From positions 4,774,001 to 4,838,000 of the forward strand of contig NC_057765.1 in the NCBI RefSeq assembly GCF_010389155.1: 64,000 bases of DNA. Reading direction: 5' to 3'. The stretch's first letter is position 1, and every line of letters starts with the position of its first letter. The notes beneath the pieces are model-generated. The model had not been told where the DNA came from and did no database searches. It was given only the letters and a program-made list of their open reading frames with translations. Position numbers and translations under genes: made by a program. Origin of the DNA: Erigeron canadensis. Lineage: Eukaryota > Streptophyta > Magnoliopsida > Asterales > Asteraceae. This document shows, piece after piece, positions 11,786-24,841 of this stretch.

Positions 11786-12560
11786 CGAGGATGGAATGAG
11801 GAACCATAACCACAGTGGTTGTAGGCTCCGTTGCTGTGGTTTTTTCCTGTAGTTGTACTGTTCCAATTTTCAGGTTGCTTTCCGTTGAATAGCAAACACC
11901 AATATATGTGACTTTTATTTTATTTTCTGATGGGGATTTGTTTCAGAAAAAAAAAGTTTGTAAAGGGAGAAAGGAATTTGGAACGATGGGGATTTACTAG
12001 GAAAAAAGAAATGTATATCAACTATACTGTAATATATGGACAACAGGTGTAGATCGATGTAGATGTGATCAATGTAAAAGTGGTAGTTGAGATAATATAA
12101 ATGATGAAAGTTTAGGGTGTAAAATTAGTTCATTAATGACAATTAGGTAAATTTGTATAACTAATAATGGATGGTTCATTAAGGGCAAAACAGTCATTTT
12201 CAAACTCTTCTTTTTCTAACTTTTTAACATGGTATAATTTTTATAATGTAGTATAGATATATATCTTCTCATATTGTGTCCAAATTTGTAACTTTTGAAA
12301 AGTATGTTTACTTTGTTAAGAAAAATAATTAATCATCTTACATATTAATTTAAAAATCTTATTAAAATTATATAAATATGACATGTGAATTTCACTAATT
12401 CTATTTTTTAATCTCACCTCTCGATTTTCCACATGTTAAACATCTTATGAATTAGATTAGATAACTATTCTAAAAAAAACAATATATGAATTAGATTAGA
12501 TAAATTCTAAATTCTAAAAAAAAACAATAAATAAAAATGGTTCAGAATTTCAGATAGGAC
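11786..12560. other. AT-rich spacer before the eL32 promoter
   Basis: No gene or clear transposon ends are seen. There are short near-repeats around AATTAGATTAGATAA near 12450 and 12490. Confidence 0.5.
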
Positions 12561-12576
12561 ATGGTTGTTAATGGAT

Positions 12577-12640
12577 TGGGCCAAGCGCATTGAAATTCGG
12601 CCCATACATAATTTGATCAACACAATAATAAAACCCTAGT
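12577..12640 (+). promoter_or_regulatory. eL32 promoter: site II elements and telo box
   Basis: TGGGCC lies at 12577-12582 and GGCCCA at 12599-12604, followed by the telo box AAACCCTA at 12631-12638. Site II (TGGGCC/T) plus telo box is the known promoter signature of plant ribosomal protein and other growth-linked genes, where TCP and PUR-alpha type factors act. Their place just upstream of the eL32 first exon supports this reading. Confidence 0.85.
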
Positions 12641-12925
12641 AAATATATGCACCCTATAATAATACTTACAACCTTCAGAAGCAACGTTCGTGTCGCCTCC
12701 ATCCATCCATCCATCGTCTCAACACCTGCACTCAGGTTTCAACCTCTTTTGATCCTCATCACACACACACACATACTCACACACACATATATATATGCTC
12801 AGTTTCTATTTGTTTTCATAGTTTCATTTTAAAGCTGAAATAGGATAACTTTGGATTTAAGTAGTTGAATATTATTAGTAAATAACTGTTATTATCGTGT
12901 TTTATGTTTTTTTTGGTATAAAAAT
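12640..12925 (+). other. eL32 5' UTR with probable leader intron
   Basis: The leader has a CATCC tandem near 12700. A likely donor (CTCAG then GTTTCA) is at 12736 and an acceptor (AAAAATAG then AACAAAAA) ends at about 12926, ten bases before the start codon. A leader intron just before ATG is common in plant ribosomal protein genes. CA and TA microsatellites lie inside it at about 12762-12796. The splice sites are inferred by eye. Confidence 0.6.
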
Positions 12926-12935
12926 AGAACAAAAA

Positions 12936-14861
<1,926 letters not shown>

Positions 14862-15451
14862 ACTGTCTTGTATTAACCATGAATGATATAAGCACTTTTC
14901 TATGGATTGTTTGTGGTGTTTTTAGTACTTCAGTTAAGGACATGTTTAGTTTTATTTCTGACCCTATCTACATGAAATGCAACTTCAAGAAGTGTTTGAT
15001 GTGTTCTGCTAGTTTCATTTTTGTAATGTTTATGTTAAATTACGAGTGTTTTATAGCTTTATTCCAAATGTTACCAATTTATTGTCAAGTGTAGGTGCAA
15101 ATGAGTTGTTATTGCAAAGGTTACCAATAGCGTGAAAGCATTGACCGTTTACGCATAATATCGTTGGGTATTGGTAATCTTAGTAATAAACCCTCTACCT
15201 TGGATATTTTGGATTGCAAAATAAGGAGACAGTTTACTCATCCTTACGAAAACTATAAATGTATCTAGTTTTTAGCAAGGCTAAGACTCCATATATTTTA
15301 ATTCTATGCTCCACTTGTTACAGCTTACAGTATTTGGTATCATTGTTGTCGTAGAGGCAATGTGTAATTAGTAATTTAGTATGTCATATAGACTCTAACT
15401 GGAGCAAATACTGTCTATGAAAAACCTATTGTATAAAGAGAATAACCTATA
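14862..15451. other. eL32 3' flank
   Basis: This is the 3' UTR and downstream spacer of eL32. I see no further gene. A short frame at 14879-15094 has no recognisable domain. Confidence 0.5.
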
Positions 15452-15754
15452 TCTATACTACTAATTAAAGAAAATACCCTTATGTTAAAAGTTACATGAG
15501 GGGAAATGTCTAAAATGCCCTCCCATGTAATATTTTCATCTACCATCATTAAAATGTTTAATATTTTCACTTGCACTACCCTTAAGGTTAATGATTAAAT
15601 TACACTATCAATCATTTATCTTTGAAAATATCTTCATTAACCATTTACATCAATAATCTACATCAATTCACGTTTCATCTACCACCAACAATCACCTGTA
15701 CAATTACATCGTCGCCGTCACAATCACCGTTGCATTACGCGGGTAACGTGCTAG
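15452..15754 (+). mobile_element. Small non-autonomous Helitron
   Basis: The 303-bp element starts TCTATACTACTAATTAAAG after an A and ends ...GTAACGTGCTAG before a T. This matches Helitron rules: 5' TC, 3' CTRR, insertion between A and T. A short TTAC/GTAA hairpin with loop GCGG lies 10 bp before the end. The body has no coding frame. Related pieces in reverse orientation occur at 43101-43472 and 57672-57917. Confidence 0.75.
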
Positions 15755-16792
15755 TATGCTTTTAATAAATAACCGAAGGATTGAAAATATAAATTTGTTT
15801 TAGTAATTTGCTTTGCCCTGGACACACCTAGTTGAAGCATATAAGTTATCCTTTTGTACAAAAGTAAAATAACCACATGAACTTCTTTAATGTTTAATTT
15901 TAACTAGGGTGAGGGTAAAGATAGTAAGAGAGGGATGACACTGGGATGATGATTTTGATTTGACTTGGTAATGATTGTCCCAATATTTTCCTAACTCAAT
16001 GAGAACTGGATCACTTATCGAGTTTTAACAGACAGACTTTAATTTAGAAAACATATATACATCTACGACATAAATATAAGTAATTTTAATTAACCAAACA
16101 AAAATAAATATTTAACCAAAAAAGTAAGTTATGGAATGATCAAATTTAAAGATATAATGTTAAATTTTACAAGTGTTCTTACCGTATTCTTACTTTAAGG
16201 GTATTCTTATTTTATTAGTTTTATATATATAAAGTGAAGGTGGTGCTATTATGCACCGAAGTTGGGTGAAATATCTCTCACAAACTAATTTAGCTAAAAG
16301 ATAATCCGGATTCACATTTTATTTTTAAATCCTTACAAGTTAAATGTAAACTAGAAATGATCATGCCCCACGTTGTGGGGCTTCAATTGCGAGGTTTTTT
16401 TTGGCAAAAAAGTTCAAAGTTATTTTTGAATGCCAAAAAAAGTTCAAAGTTATTTTTGAATAGAATTGAAAAAACAAAATTTAACAGAAACATATCTTAA
16501 TATCAATTACTATTTTATGAAAAGAATAAAATGAACAAATTTTTTTCAAAATTCTAAATAAAAGTATAAATCAAGAAAACCATGAGGAAAAAGAAATGAC
16601 ATTAATTTAAATAAAAATAAGAACAAACAATTTCAAAATAACCATATTAATTATTTACAACTAGCTTAAATGAATTAAAAATAGACCTATTTAAACCTTT
16701 TAGGCGGCCGATTTAAACACCCAACCACTCACTCATTACACCAAGCAGAAACCACGTCCTCTAAATCTAATTTTATTAACTTTTACTATACC
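15755..16792. other. AT-rich spacer with a short tandem repeat
   Basis: No gene is seen. A 33-bp unit containing AAAAAAGTTCAAAGTTATTT is repeated in tandem at about 16400-16460. Confidence 0.5.
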
Positions 16793-17325
16793 TTTTTTTT
16801 AAACGGCATAAATTTATTTAGATACATAACTAGCAAGGTGTTAGTTGTCAAAAAGTACAAATACAAGTGAAATCTAGAAAGTACTAAAATCAACTAATCT
16901 ATACTCTTCCCGATACATTAACTGCGAGGATTACAAAAAGAGTGAAAAACTTATGCCGATTACGGTGACCTAAGACATAAGAAAAAACTCCCAACCAACG
17001 AAGGACGAGCCACCGGTTTTTACTTCACGGTGTTTTTGATGTAATCCCAAACATGTATCGAGGTACAGGTAACCCAAATCGAACAAAAAACAAACAGTCC
17101 AAAAAAGGCTACAAACACTGTGACCTGGAGCATTAGTCAGTATGAAAAGGCTTGTCTAACCACGTTTCCCAAACGTAAGAATCATTTCTATCCCGGTTGT
17201 GAACCCAAAGATACGAGCAAGAAACGATAGCATTAAAGATATCCATAATATTTTCTTTCAAGTTGTTATGAAGAATGTTGTTTCTCGCTTTCCAAATATA
17301 CCCTCAAGAAGTGTATAAAATAGCT

Positions 17326-17640
17326 TCAAGTCTTTTCATTCGTACCAGAGATGCTCAAAGTATCACACCATTTGAGTATGTCTTCAGGAGATGTGTTAGG
17401 GATAACCAGCCTAGTCCATTTGTTGAGGAGAGTCGTTACATCTTTCGCCATCTTACAACAATTAAAAAGATGGTTAACAGTTTCAACACTCGACTGACAT
17501 AGCTCGCATCGGAATGTTGACACGTGAATGTGAATACCTCTAGCAAAGAGATTCACGTTTGTAGGTATACAATTTCTTCTCAACCTCCAAATAAAAATGT
17601 TGACTTTCTTTGGAAGAAGAGAGTTCCATTTGGTTTTCAT
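17326..17640 (-). pseudogene. LINE zf-RVT zinc-binding domain
   Basis: The frame reads WNSLLPKKVNIFIWRL, then CELCQSSVETVNHLFNCC, the zinc-binding domain found at the C-terminus of plant LINE reverse transcriptases. It is separated from the RT frame by one frameshift near 17640. Confidence 0.85.
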
Positions 17641-19430
17641 ACTAACATCAGACAGTAGTGGTCAATTGACTTACGAATTTCGACAATAGAAAAATAACTC
17701 TTCCCACTAAAACTCCGACCCCATTTATCATGGTCTTCATTAACTAGGTTACTTGGTAACATACTAATGAGTTGATTAACTTGTTCAATTTCACGAGTTG
17801 TTCTTATTGGCCTGCGCCATTTCCAAATCCAACCAGAATCGTCGTGCCGGTCACTAACAACACAATTTTTATCCAAGTCAAGGGCTGCTAGTCTAGGGAA
17901 TTTAACATCTAGAGGTTCACAATCGCACCATGCTTGAGTCCAAAATTTGGTGCATGATCCATTCCTTAATTTGCGACTTATATAATTGAGCTTTAAATTC
18001 GAATTTTCATGAGTATATTTTATCGACTCGATGATAGAGTGCCACAGCCCTTTATTCTTCGCATACAAGTTAGAAAAACAATCATCTCCGTGTATAGCTT
18101 GTAAAACTTTCACCCAGATAATGTGCGGTTCATCAAGGGCACGCCATCTCCATCTGTAAAGAAGTGCCTGGTTCATAGCATCGATGCTTCCAAAGCCAAT
18201 ACCCCCGTCATCTTTTGATGCTAAAAATGTACCCCATTTAACCCAAGCAAGTTTTCTTTTTTGTTTCAAGCTACCCCAAAAGAAAGAAGAGCAGATCGAT
18301 TCCAAAAGTTGATTGACTTTCTTAGGCATCCGAAAAATGGAGAAGAAATAAATTCCTAGAGAACCCAATACAGAGGATATAAGAGTGGACCTACCTCCGA
18401 TCGACAACATATTAGCTTTCCAAGTCGCACGACGTTTCTCAAACTTGGAGATAATCGGCTTCCAAATAGCAATCCTTTTTGGGCTGCCCCCAATAGGTAT
18501 ACCCAAGTATTTAAACGGCAATGATTCGGCTTTACAACCAAATTCATGAGCCATTTGGTTCACTTCTCCAATTTCAACCCCGATCCCGATAATAGAGGAT
18601 TTCTCGAAGTTAATTTTAAGTCCCGAAATGTAGTAGAAAAATTTAAAAGCCTTGGATATAACTTCTAGATTCGGCTTTGACCAATTCCCCACTAACATTA
18701 CATCATCTGCATAAAAAAGATGTGAAACCTGCACTTGGTTAATATTAGCACATTTAAACAAACCACGTCTTACTAAGTTGTTAACAGCCACATGAAGACC
18801 CTCCGTAGCTATGATAAAAAGAAATGGAGACATTGGATTTCCTTGTCTCAGACCTCGCTGTATTGGAAATTCCTCAGTTGGACTTCCATTCACCAAACCG
18901 ATGATCTTGCAGAACATAAGCAAGCTTTAATCCAAATAATCCATTTTTGACCAAATCCCATTGCTGATAGAATAGTGAACAGGAAATTCCAAGACAAGGA
19001 ATCATACGCCTTAGCAAAGTCAATTTTGAACAACAACAATTTTTTCTTCCGCTTCTTGTACCAGTCAATGACTTCGTTTAGGAGGAGTGGCCCATCTAAA
19101 ATCTGTCTGCCTTTAATGAAGGTCGTCTGCTGGGGACTTACAACTTGATTAACAACTTTGGTGAGTCGGTCAGCAAGAATCTTTGATATAATTTTGTATT
19201 AAACCCCAATAAGACTGATTGGTCTGAAATCAGACACGGTGATAAGATTATGAATCTTAGGAATAAGAGTAATAAAGGAAGAATTACAACCTGTCGTGAT
19301 GATAGCATGGTTATAAAACTCTGTCACCATATTAATGATCTCATTTTTCACCATACTCCAATGTCTTTTAATAGATGCGAAAGAAAACCCGTCTCGACCA
19401 GGTGCTTTGTCTCCTCCACAACTTCACACC
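17637..19430 (-). pseudogene. LINE reverse transcriptase
   Basis: From right to left, separate frames give KAPGRDGFSF, then PLIGLIGV-type RPISLIGVYYK, KIDFAKAYDSLSWNFLF, GLRQGNPMSPFLF and the catalytic FYADD in VSHLFYADDVMLVGNW. These are RT blocks of the L1 clade. The largest open part is 17637-18923 (428 codons). The upstream blocks are broken by stops and frameshifts near 18920 and 19200. Downstream, KYLGIPIGGSPKR and WGSLKQKRKLAWVKW are typical of plant LINE polyproteins. Non-functional. Confidence 0.88.
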
Positions 19431-19437
19431 TAGTTTT

Positions 19438-19590
19438 CAAATTTTTCGTACACCTAACATATACTTCCTCTGTCCAACTAAATTTGTCAACTTTTAAATT
19501 TTTAAAGTCAAACTTTACGAACTTTGACCATAAATATATTTATTTGTGTTTAATACACGGGGCACATACCTAGTGAGAAGCACTATGAAG
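19438..19590. repeat. Possible Stowaway-like MITE end
   Basis: TACTTCCTCTGTCCAAC near 19460 resembles the TACTCCCTCCGTCC end common to plant mariner/Stowaway MITEs. No partner end is seen, so this is a remnant at most. Confidence 0.3.
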
Positions 19591-19599
19591 TCACGTTCA

Positions 19600-19760
19600 T
19601 CAGTGGGAGAGCCAGGATTTGCAGTCTGGGTCACCGAACAGTTTTCATGATACTTACTAGCGTAAAACTATATTACAAAATTAAATTATATCAGTTTGGG
19701 GTTGTCAACTACTTTCAAAGTAGAAAAATTAATAAAAATAGTACTAAAAAAATAGAGTTT
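19600..19760. repeat. Dispersed repeat, second copy
   Basis: This shares ordered words with 13325-13480, including GTTTTCATGATACTTACTAG, GGGGTTG, AAAAATAGTAC and ATAGAGTTTTATA. Class unknown. Confidence 0.55.
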
Positions 19761-19894
19761 TATAATATTTGTGGAGTTGTCATGACCACCTTTGGCCACC
19801 ACATAGCTACGTCACCGACGCTCATGCTTGTGGCCTTAAATGTCATTCGTGTGCCATCTTGGGACGTACCCACTGAGAAGCACTTATCGGCATC

Positions 19895-20385
19895 CAATGT
19901 TTTAAATACCGGTAAATACCGGCCGGTATTACCGGTACCGGAGACCACACCGGTATTTTAAGTCCGGTATTTTTCCGGTAATTTCACTATTCAATACCGG
20001 CCGGTATTTCCGGTATTTTCCGGTATTACCATACCGGTATTTCCGGTATTTTCAAAAAATAAATTTTGATTTTTTAAAAAAATTATTTTTATGATACTTT
20101 AATGTTATTTTTTGTTATTTGTGAACTTTAAAACCTATATTTTGTTATGAAATACATATTTGGTATTATTTTTTAGTATTTATAATTGTATTCTGACTAT
20201 ATATTTTTGTTAAATTGTAACAAGTTTTGTAAGATTTTTACACAAAATAATATAATAAATTAAAAATAGTCGTACCGACCGGTATTTCCGGTATTACCGA
20301 TAATACCGGTAATACGGATAATACCGGTAATACCGAAAAAATTTTCCACGCCGGTATAACTATAATACCGGTTTTTAAAACATTG
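19895..20385. mobile_element. hAT-type MITE, CCGGTATT family
   Basis: The ends are CAATGTTTTAAATACCGG and its inverse ACCGGTTTTTAAAACATTG. A perfect 8-bp duplication, TCGGCATC, flanks it at 19887-19894 and 20386-20393. Eight-base duplications mark hAT insertions. Both subterminal regions are dense in ACCGGTATT words, the likely transposase-binding sites. 491 bp, no coding capacity. Confidence 0.92.
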
Positions 20386-20639
20386 TCGGCATCACATTCA
20401 GACTTGCTCTTGCTAGCATACGGTGCAGTCTTTGACATCCTCATAGTATGGAGGCTTCAAAAAGTCTATGATTGTAACTGGGTGCCTGGGTCGATTATGG
20501 ATTGTAATTTTTGGAGCTCCTTGCTAGTTGTTTTAACGAAAGCTTTTTGTTTAAAAAAAACGAGTTAGGCACTGCAACTTGCGCATCCATCATTTTCCCT
20601 AATCATCAAACAATTACAGTTACACTTTATACACCTCCG

Positions 20640-20647
20640 TATAAATA
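20640..20647 (+). promoter_or_regulatory. Probable TATA box of the PPR gene
   Basis: TATAAATA lies about 83 bp before the start codon at 20730. The hAT MITE ends about 250 bp upstream of it. Confidence 0.5.
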
Positions 20648-20729
20648 ATCTCTCATTTATATATCATAAAAATAAAAAATCTATTTTCTCCCCCGCCAAA
20701 ATTCAAAAAAGAAAAAAAAACCCAACCAA

Positions 20730-23099
20730 ATGATCTCCAAATTAGGCATAAGACCACACCGCGATCGAAACTTTTTTCTAAAGCTAATTTCCAAAGCCAC
20801 AACCCACTCTCAATTCCAACAAACCCACGCCCAAATCATCCAAAACTCTCTCCATTCCGATTTAGCCACCGTCACGAAACTCGTTCAAAAACTCTCCGAT
20901 TTCGGTTTCATTTCCTACTCTTCTCAAATTTGTTCCACTTTTCCAAACCCAGATCTTTTTCTTTACAATGTCATCATCAGATCATACTCTATCAACAACC
21001 AGCATTTTAATTCCCTTTCTGTTTATCGCAAATTACGCGAAAATCTTGACCTTAAACCGGATAGTTTTACTTATTCTTTCGTTATTTCAGCCGCGTCGAA
21101 ACTAAAGTTTAAAAATTTGGGTTTAATGCTTCATGGGCAAGCTATAGTTAGCGGGGTTGGGCTGGAATTGTTTGTTGGGTCTTCTATTGTTGATATGTAT
21201 TTAAATTTTGGGGATTTGGGTTATGCATATAAGGTGTTTGATAAAATGTCTCAACGAGATACGGTTTTGTGTAACACTTTGATATCTGGGTGTGTTAAAA
21301 ACGGGTGTTTTGATGAAGCGGTTTTGGTGTTTAAAGATATGGTTTTGAATGGGGTTGGATTTGATTCGACTAGTTTTGCTGCTGTGATTACTGCGGCTGT
21401 TGATTTGAATGATTTGAAATTGGGAATGGCGATTCAGGGTTTGTCGGTAAAGTTTGGGTTTTATTCAGATGTTCATGTGGTTACCGGTTTTATATCGTTG
21501 TATGCTAAATGTGGGGACATGTTGACCGCGAAGTGGTTGTTTCAGCAGATTGAAAAAGCGGATGTGATTGCTTATAATGCTATGATTTCCGGATTTAGCT
21601 GCAATGGAGAGATGGAAAATGCTGTTGGTCTTTTTACTGAACTGCTTGTTTTGCAAAAGAGAGTTAGTTCGAGTACTATAGTTGGTTTGATTCCCGTGTT
21701 ATATCCGTTTGATTATTCGAGTCTAATGAGCACAATCCATAGTTTTTGTGTGAAATCGAATTTAGTTTCTAAAACTTCGGTAGCAACTGCATTGATAACA
21801 GTCTATAGTAGACTCAATGAGATTGATTCAGCAAGAAATTTATTTGATGAAACAACAGATAAAACCCTGGCTGCGTGGAATGCTATGATTTCAGGTTATG
21901 CTCAAAATGGAGTGGTTTATAAGGCTGTTGAACTTTTCCAAGATATGAAAAAACTTAACGTACTGCCAAATCCTACGACGATAACTAGTATACTTTCAGC
22001 ATGTGCTCAACTTAGTTCTTATAGTTTAGGAAAATGGGTTCATGATATAGCAACCAAGGAAAGTTTTGAGTCGAATGTTTATGTCTCAACGGCTTTGATC
22101 GATATGTATGCCAAGTGTGGTAGGATAGAAGAGGCTCGGAAAGTGTTTGACACAATGACAGAAAAGAATCCCGTTACATGGAATGCTATGATATCTGGCT
22201 ATGGTCTCCACGGGCAAGCACATGAAGCACTCAAGATTTTTAACGAAATGGTGGATTCTAAAGTACCATTAAGCGGGGTTAGCTTTGTTTCTATTTTATA
22301 TGCTTGTAGCCATGCCGGATTCGTAAAAGAAGGAGAAAATATTTTCAACTCAATGGTTGAAGATCACGGGTTTGAACCGTTACCAGAGCATTACGCGTGC
22401 ATGGTTGACCTATATGGTCGGGCTGGAGAACTACAAAAGGCTTTGACTTTTATTAACACAATGCCCGTTGAGCCAGGTCTCCCTATCTGGGGTGCACTTC
22501 TTAGTGCTTGTAAGACTCACAAGAACACTAACACCGATATAACAAAGTTCGTATCAGCAAAAATATTTGAATTGGATCCTGAAAATGTAGGGTATCGGGT
22601 CTTACTTTCCAATATATACACTGCTGACAAGAATTATCACGAAGCTGCTTCCGTAAGGCAGGCGATCAAGAACCAAAATCGCGTAAAGGATCCTGCAGTC
22701 ACTAAAATAGAGATCAATAAAACTCTACATGTATTTACATCTGGACAACAATCTCATGAACTAAAGGAAGCAATTGATGCAATGTTGGAGAAATTACTGG
22801 GAAAAATGAGAGAAGCTGGATTTCAGACAGATACAGAGATAGCATTGCATGATGTCGAAGCAGAAGAGAAGGAAATAATGGCGAAGGTTCATAGTGAGAA
22901 ACTAGCGATTGCTTTTGGACTTATAAACACAGAAGAAGGTTCACAGATTACGATTTTCAAAAACCTTCGAGTCTGTACAGATTGCCATAACTTCACTAAG
23001 TTTGTATCCAAGATTACTGGAAGAGTTATTGTTGTGGGGGATGCTAATAGGTTTCATCATTTTAAAGATGGAGAATGCTCTTGTGGAGACTATTGGTGA
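20730..23099 (+). CDS. MEF29: PPR-DYW protein, probable organelle RNA editing factor (At4g30700-like)
   Basis: The 789-residue intronless gene encodes a PLS-class pentatricopeptide repeat protein with E and DYW domains. Such proteins bind organelle transcripts with the repeats and deaminate a target C to U with DYW. Repeats run from about residue 70 to 610, with typical units such as WNAMISGYAQNGVVYKAVEL and ALIDMYAKCGRIEEARKVF. The DYW domain has the zinc and catalytic set: HSE at 721-723, CTDCH at 749-753, and the final CSCGDYW. The basic, acid-poor N-terminus fits a mitochondrial or plastid targeting peptide. Overall order and wording match Arabidopsis At4g30700 (DYW9), which I recall as the mitochondrial editing factor MEF29; the orthology is from memory. 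Full-length with no break, so likely functional. Confidence 0.9.
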   Translation: MISKLGIRPHRDRNFFLKLISKATTHSQFQQTHAQIIQNSLHSDLATVTKLVQKLSDFGFISYSSQICSTFPNPDLFLYNVIIRSYSINNQHFNSLSVYRKLRENLDLKPDSFTYSFVISAASKLKFKNLGLMLHGQAIVSGVGLELFVGSSIVDMYLNFGDLGYAYKVFDKMSQRDTVLCNTLISGCVKNGCFDEAVLVFKDMVLNGVGFDSTSFAAVITAAVDLNDLKLGMAIQGLSVKFGFYSDVHVVTGFISLYAKCGDMLTAKWLFQQIEKADVIAYNAMISGFSCNGEMENAVGLFTELLVLQKRVSSSTIVGLIPVLYPFDYSSLMSTIHSFCVKSNLVSKTSVATALITVYSRLNEIDSARNLFDETTDKTLAAWNAMISGYAQNGVVYKAVELFQDMKKLNVLPNPTTITSILSACAQLSSYSLGKWVHDIATKESFESNVYVSTALIDMYAKCGRIEEARKVFDTMTEKNPVTWNAMISGYGLHGQAHEALKIFNEMVDSKVPLSGVSFVSILYACSHAGFVKEGENIFNSMVEDHGFEPLPEHYACMVDLYGRAGELQKALTFINTMPVEPGLPIWGALLSACKTHKNTNTDITKFVSAKIFELDPENVGYRVLLSNIYTADKNYHEAASVRQAIKNQNRVKDPAVTKIEINKTLHVFTSGQQSHELKEAIDAMLEKLLGKMREAGFQTDTEIALHDVEAEEKEIMAKVHSEKLAIAFGLINTEEGSQITIFKNLRVCTDCHNFTKFVSKITGRVIVVGDANRFHHFKDGECSCGDYW

Positions 23100-24052
23100 A
23101 AGTACTATCTTCTTCAAAACAAGGGTATACTGAAACATTATTCATTTTCGCAGACTAGGAAGTTTCATCTAATTGTTTAAAAAAGGTACGTTTTCAAAAG
23201 TTTTTTTGAGCTATTTACCTCATTAATCTTGCGGTTTCTATATAGTGAAAGGAGTAGTACCATTTTGTATACCCTAATGTATATGAAACTTGAGTTTGTC
23301 AGAAAAAGCTTCGTATACTGGACTGATAATCAACTAATTTTTGTCTCTTGGTTCAATTAGAAGACGAAAAGCACTAAGCTCCCAGCATATATAGCCAGTA
23401 TGTCAGCAACTTTGGCCAATGTTTGGCCAAAAAGACTGGTTATCAATTCAGTCTCAGTTGGAGGTAATCACCTTGACAGAGCAAATCTTTTTTTATTAAA
23501 GACCACTAATCTGACTTCTCCCCCCTAAAAGGAATATCCTCCATCCAACTTTACCACTAATCTGACTTCTCCTCGAAGGAAAATCCCTTATCCAACTCGC
23601 TTCGGTGCTCCTCTGTATTATTTGCCCATACCTTTACTTTAACTAATGGACCTCAAAGTAATTGCATTCACTGTCACCACATGATGAATGTGAGTACCAT
23701 CCGTTGAGATACAACCCAAGGCTTAACCAATGGTACATCACAAAAATCAAGAAGTGGTTTTGCTAATCAAGTTCGCACAAAGACTAAATAGAATTAATTG
23801 CAAAACACTTTATGATATTTTTGAATAACGCTGCTTCATTTTATCCCTGACTTAATTGATGCACTTGCAGTACTTACTGCACCTTTGTTCACTCAACAAC
23901 AAGACCATCTATTGATATTGAAATTACACTTCATCTCAAGTCTCAACAGATTACAGATACAACAAATCAAAGCAATGATATCCATGACACTTAAAAATCC
24001 CAAATATGCTTCCATTTAGGGGTTGCAATGTTGCATACCCAGTTACTCTACT
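23100..24052. other. PPR gene 3' flank
   Basis: No further gene is seen. A short tandem duplication with ACTAATCTGACTTCTCC lies near 23500 and 23560. Confidence 0.5.
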
Positions 24053-24560
24053 TAGGGCTGGCATAATAGGTCACACCGAACCTGTTAAGACACGAACCTG
24101 TTAAGGTCAAACACGAACACAGCCTGTTAACTAATCGTGTCATTTTTTCCAAACACGAACACAACACCACTTGTAAGACGTGTTAACATGTATTTTATAG
24201 ATTTCTTGACTAATACTTAAAAACCCCCTTGATGATACAAAAGCACTTACAAATCTCAACTAATACATAAGGATAATAATCCTTAACATTACTAAAATTC
24301 ATAGACATCTTAACTAATACAAATCATATTTCAAATCATAATATCAATTCTTAGTATTTTTTTTATAAATGTATAACCTTGATAGCTGTTAACAGGTCCT
24401 AACCTAGCAAGTATGGATCTGTTAAGATACAAATCTTAAGAGGTCGTCAGGTCTTAATAGGTTTAGGTCTGTTAAGACACGAATCCTGTTAAGGTCAAAC
24501 ATGACCCTGTTACAGGTCGTATCGTGTTAACATGTTTCGTTTCAAAATTGCTAGCTCTTA
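24053..24560. mobile_element. Probable hAT-type MITE, CTGTTAAGACACGAA family
   Basis: The left end reads TAGGGCTGGCA and the right end, reversed, TAAGAGCTAGCA, both common forms for plant hAT MITE ends. Subterminal regions repeat CCTGTTAAG and ACACGAA on both sides. A clean 8-bp duplication is not evident. Confidence 0.55.
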
Positions 24561-24674
24561 TACTACTCAGATGACTTTGAAGTTGGTGCATTTTTGCATG
24601 CAATTAATTTTACCACGTCCATTTCATATTTGACTCGGCCAGTTGAGTTATATGTTCCTTGCTTCATTCTTATG

Positions 24675-24829
24675 TGAGAAACCTTAGAGGTTAATGTATT
24701 GAATTGTATGAATAATGAGATTACATAAGGCCATATTTATAGGCTAATCTAAACTTGTTTACCAAGTATTACAATGATATTAGGAAACTATATATATCTA
24801 AGATATGGAAACTAATATATATTCTAATA
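24675..24829 (-). repeat. copia-2 3' LTR
   Basis: 155 bp. By eye it differs from the other LTR at only two positions (TTAGAGG against TTATAGG, and ATAGGC against ATATGC). On the minus strand it starts TATTAG and ends TCTCA, so the 5' terminus is TA rather than the usual TG. Confidence 0.95.
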
Positions 24830-24840
24830 CGCCCCCTTAA
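24830..24840 (-). promoter_or_regulatory. copia-2 polypurine tract
   Basis: On the minus strand the sequence just before the 3' LTR is TTAAGGGGGCG, which would prime plus-strand DNA synthesis. Confidence 0.75.
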
Positions 24841-24841
24841 G

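Larger units (their letters stand above)
16793..19437 (-). mobile_element. 5'-truncated L1-type LINE
   Basis: On the minus strand a non-LTR reverse transcriptase is followed by an RNase-H-less tail with a zf-RVT domain and a 3' region ending in a run of A (T run on the plus strand near 16793). The endonuclease and ORF1 are absent, the usual outcome of incomplete reverse transcription. No flanking duplication was found by eye. The right end is taken where RT similarity fades, near 19430. Confidence 0.8.

Noticed and set aside
12631..12638. Telomeric repeat
   Set aside because: Only one AAACCCTA is present; it is a promoter telo box.
17275..17502. Plus-strand open frame
   Set aside because: It is the shadow of the minus-strand LINE zf-RVT domain.
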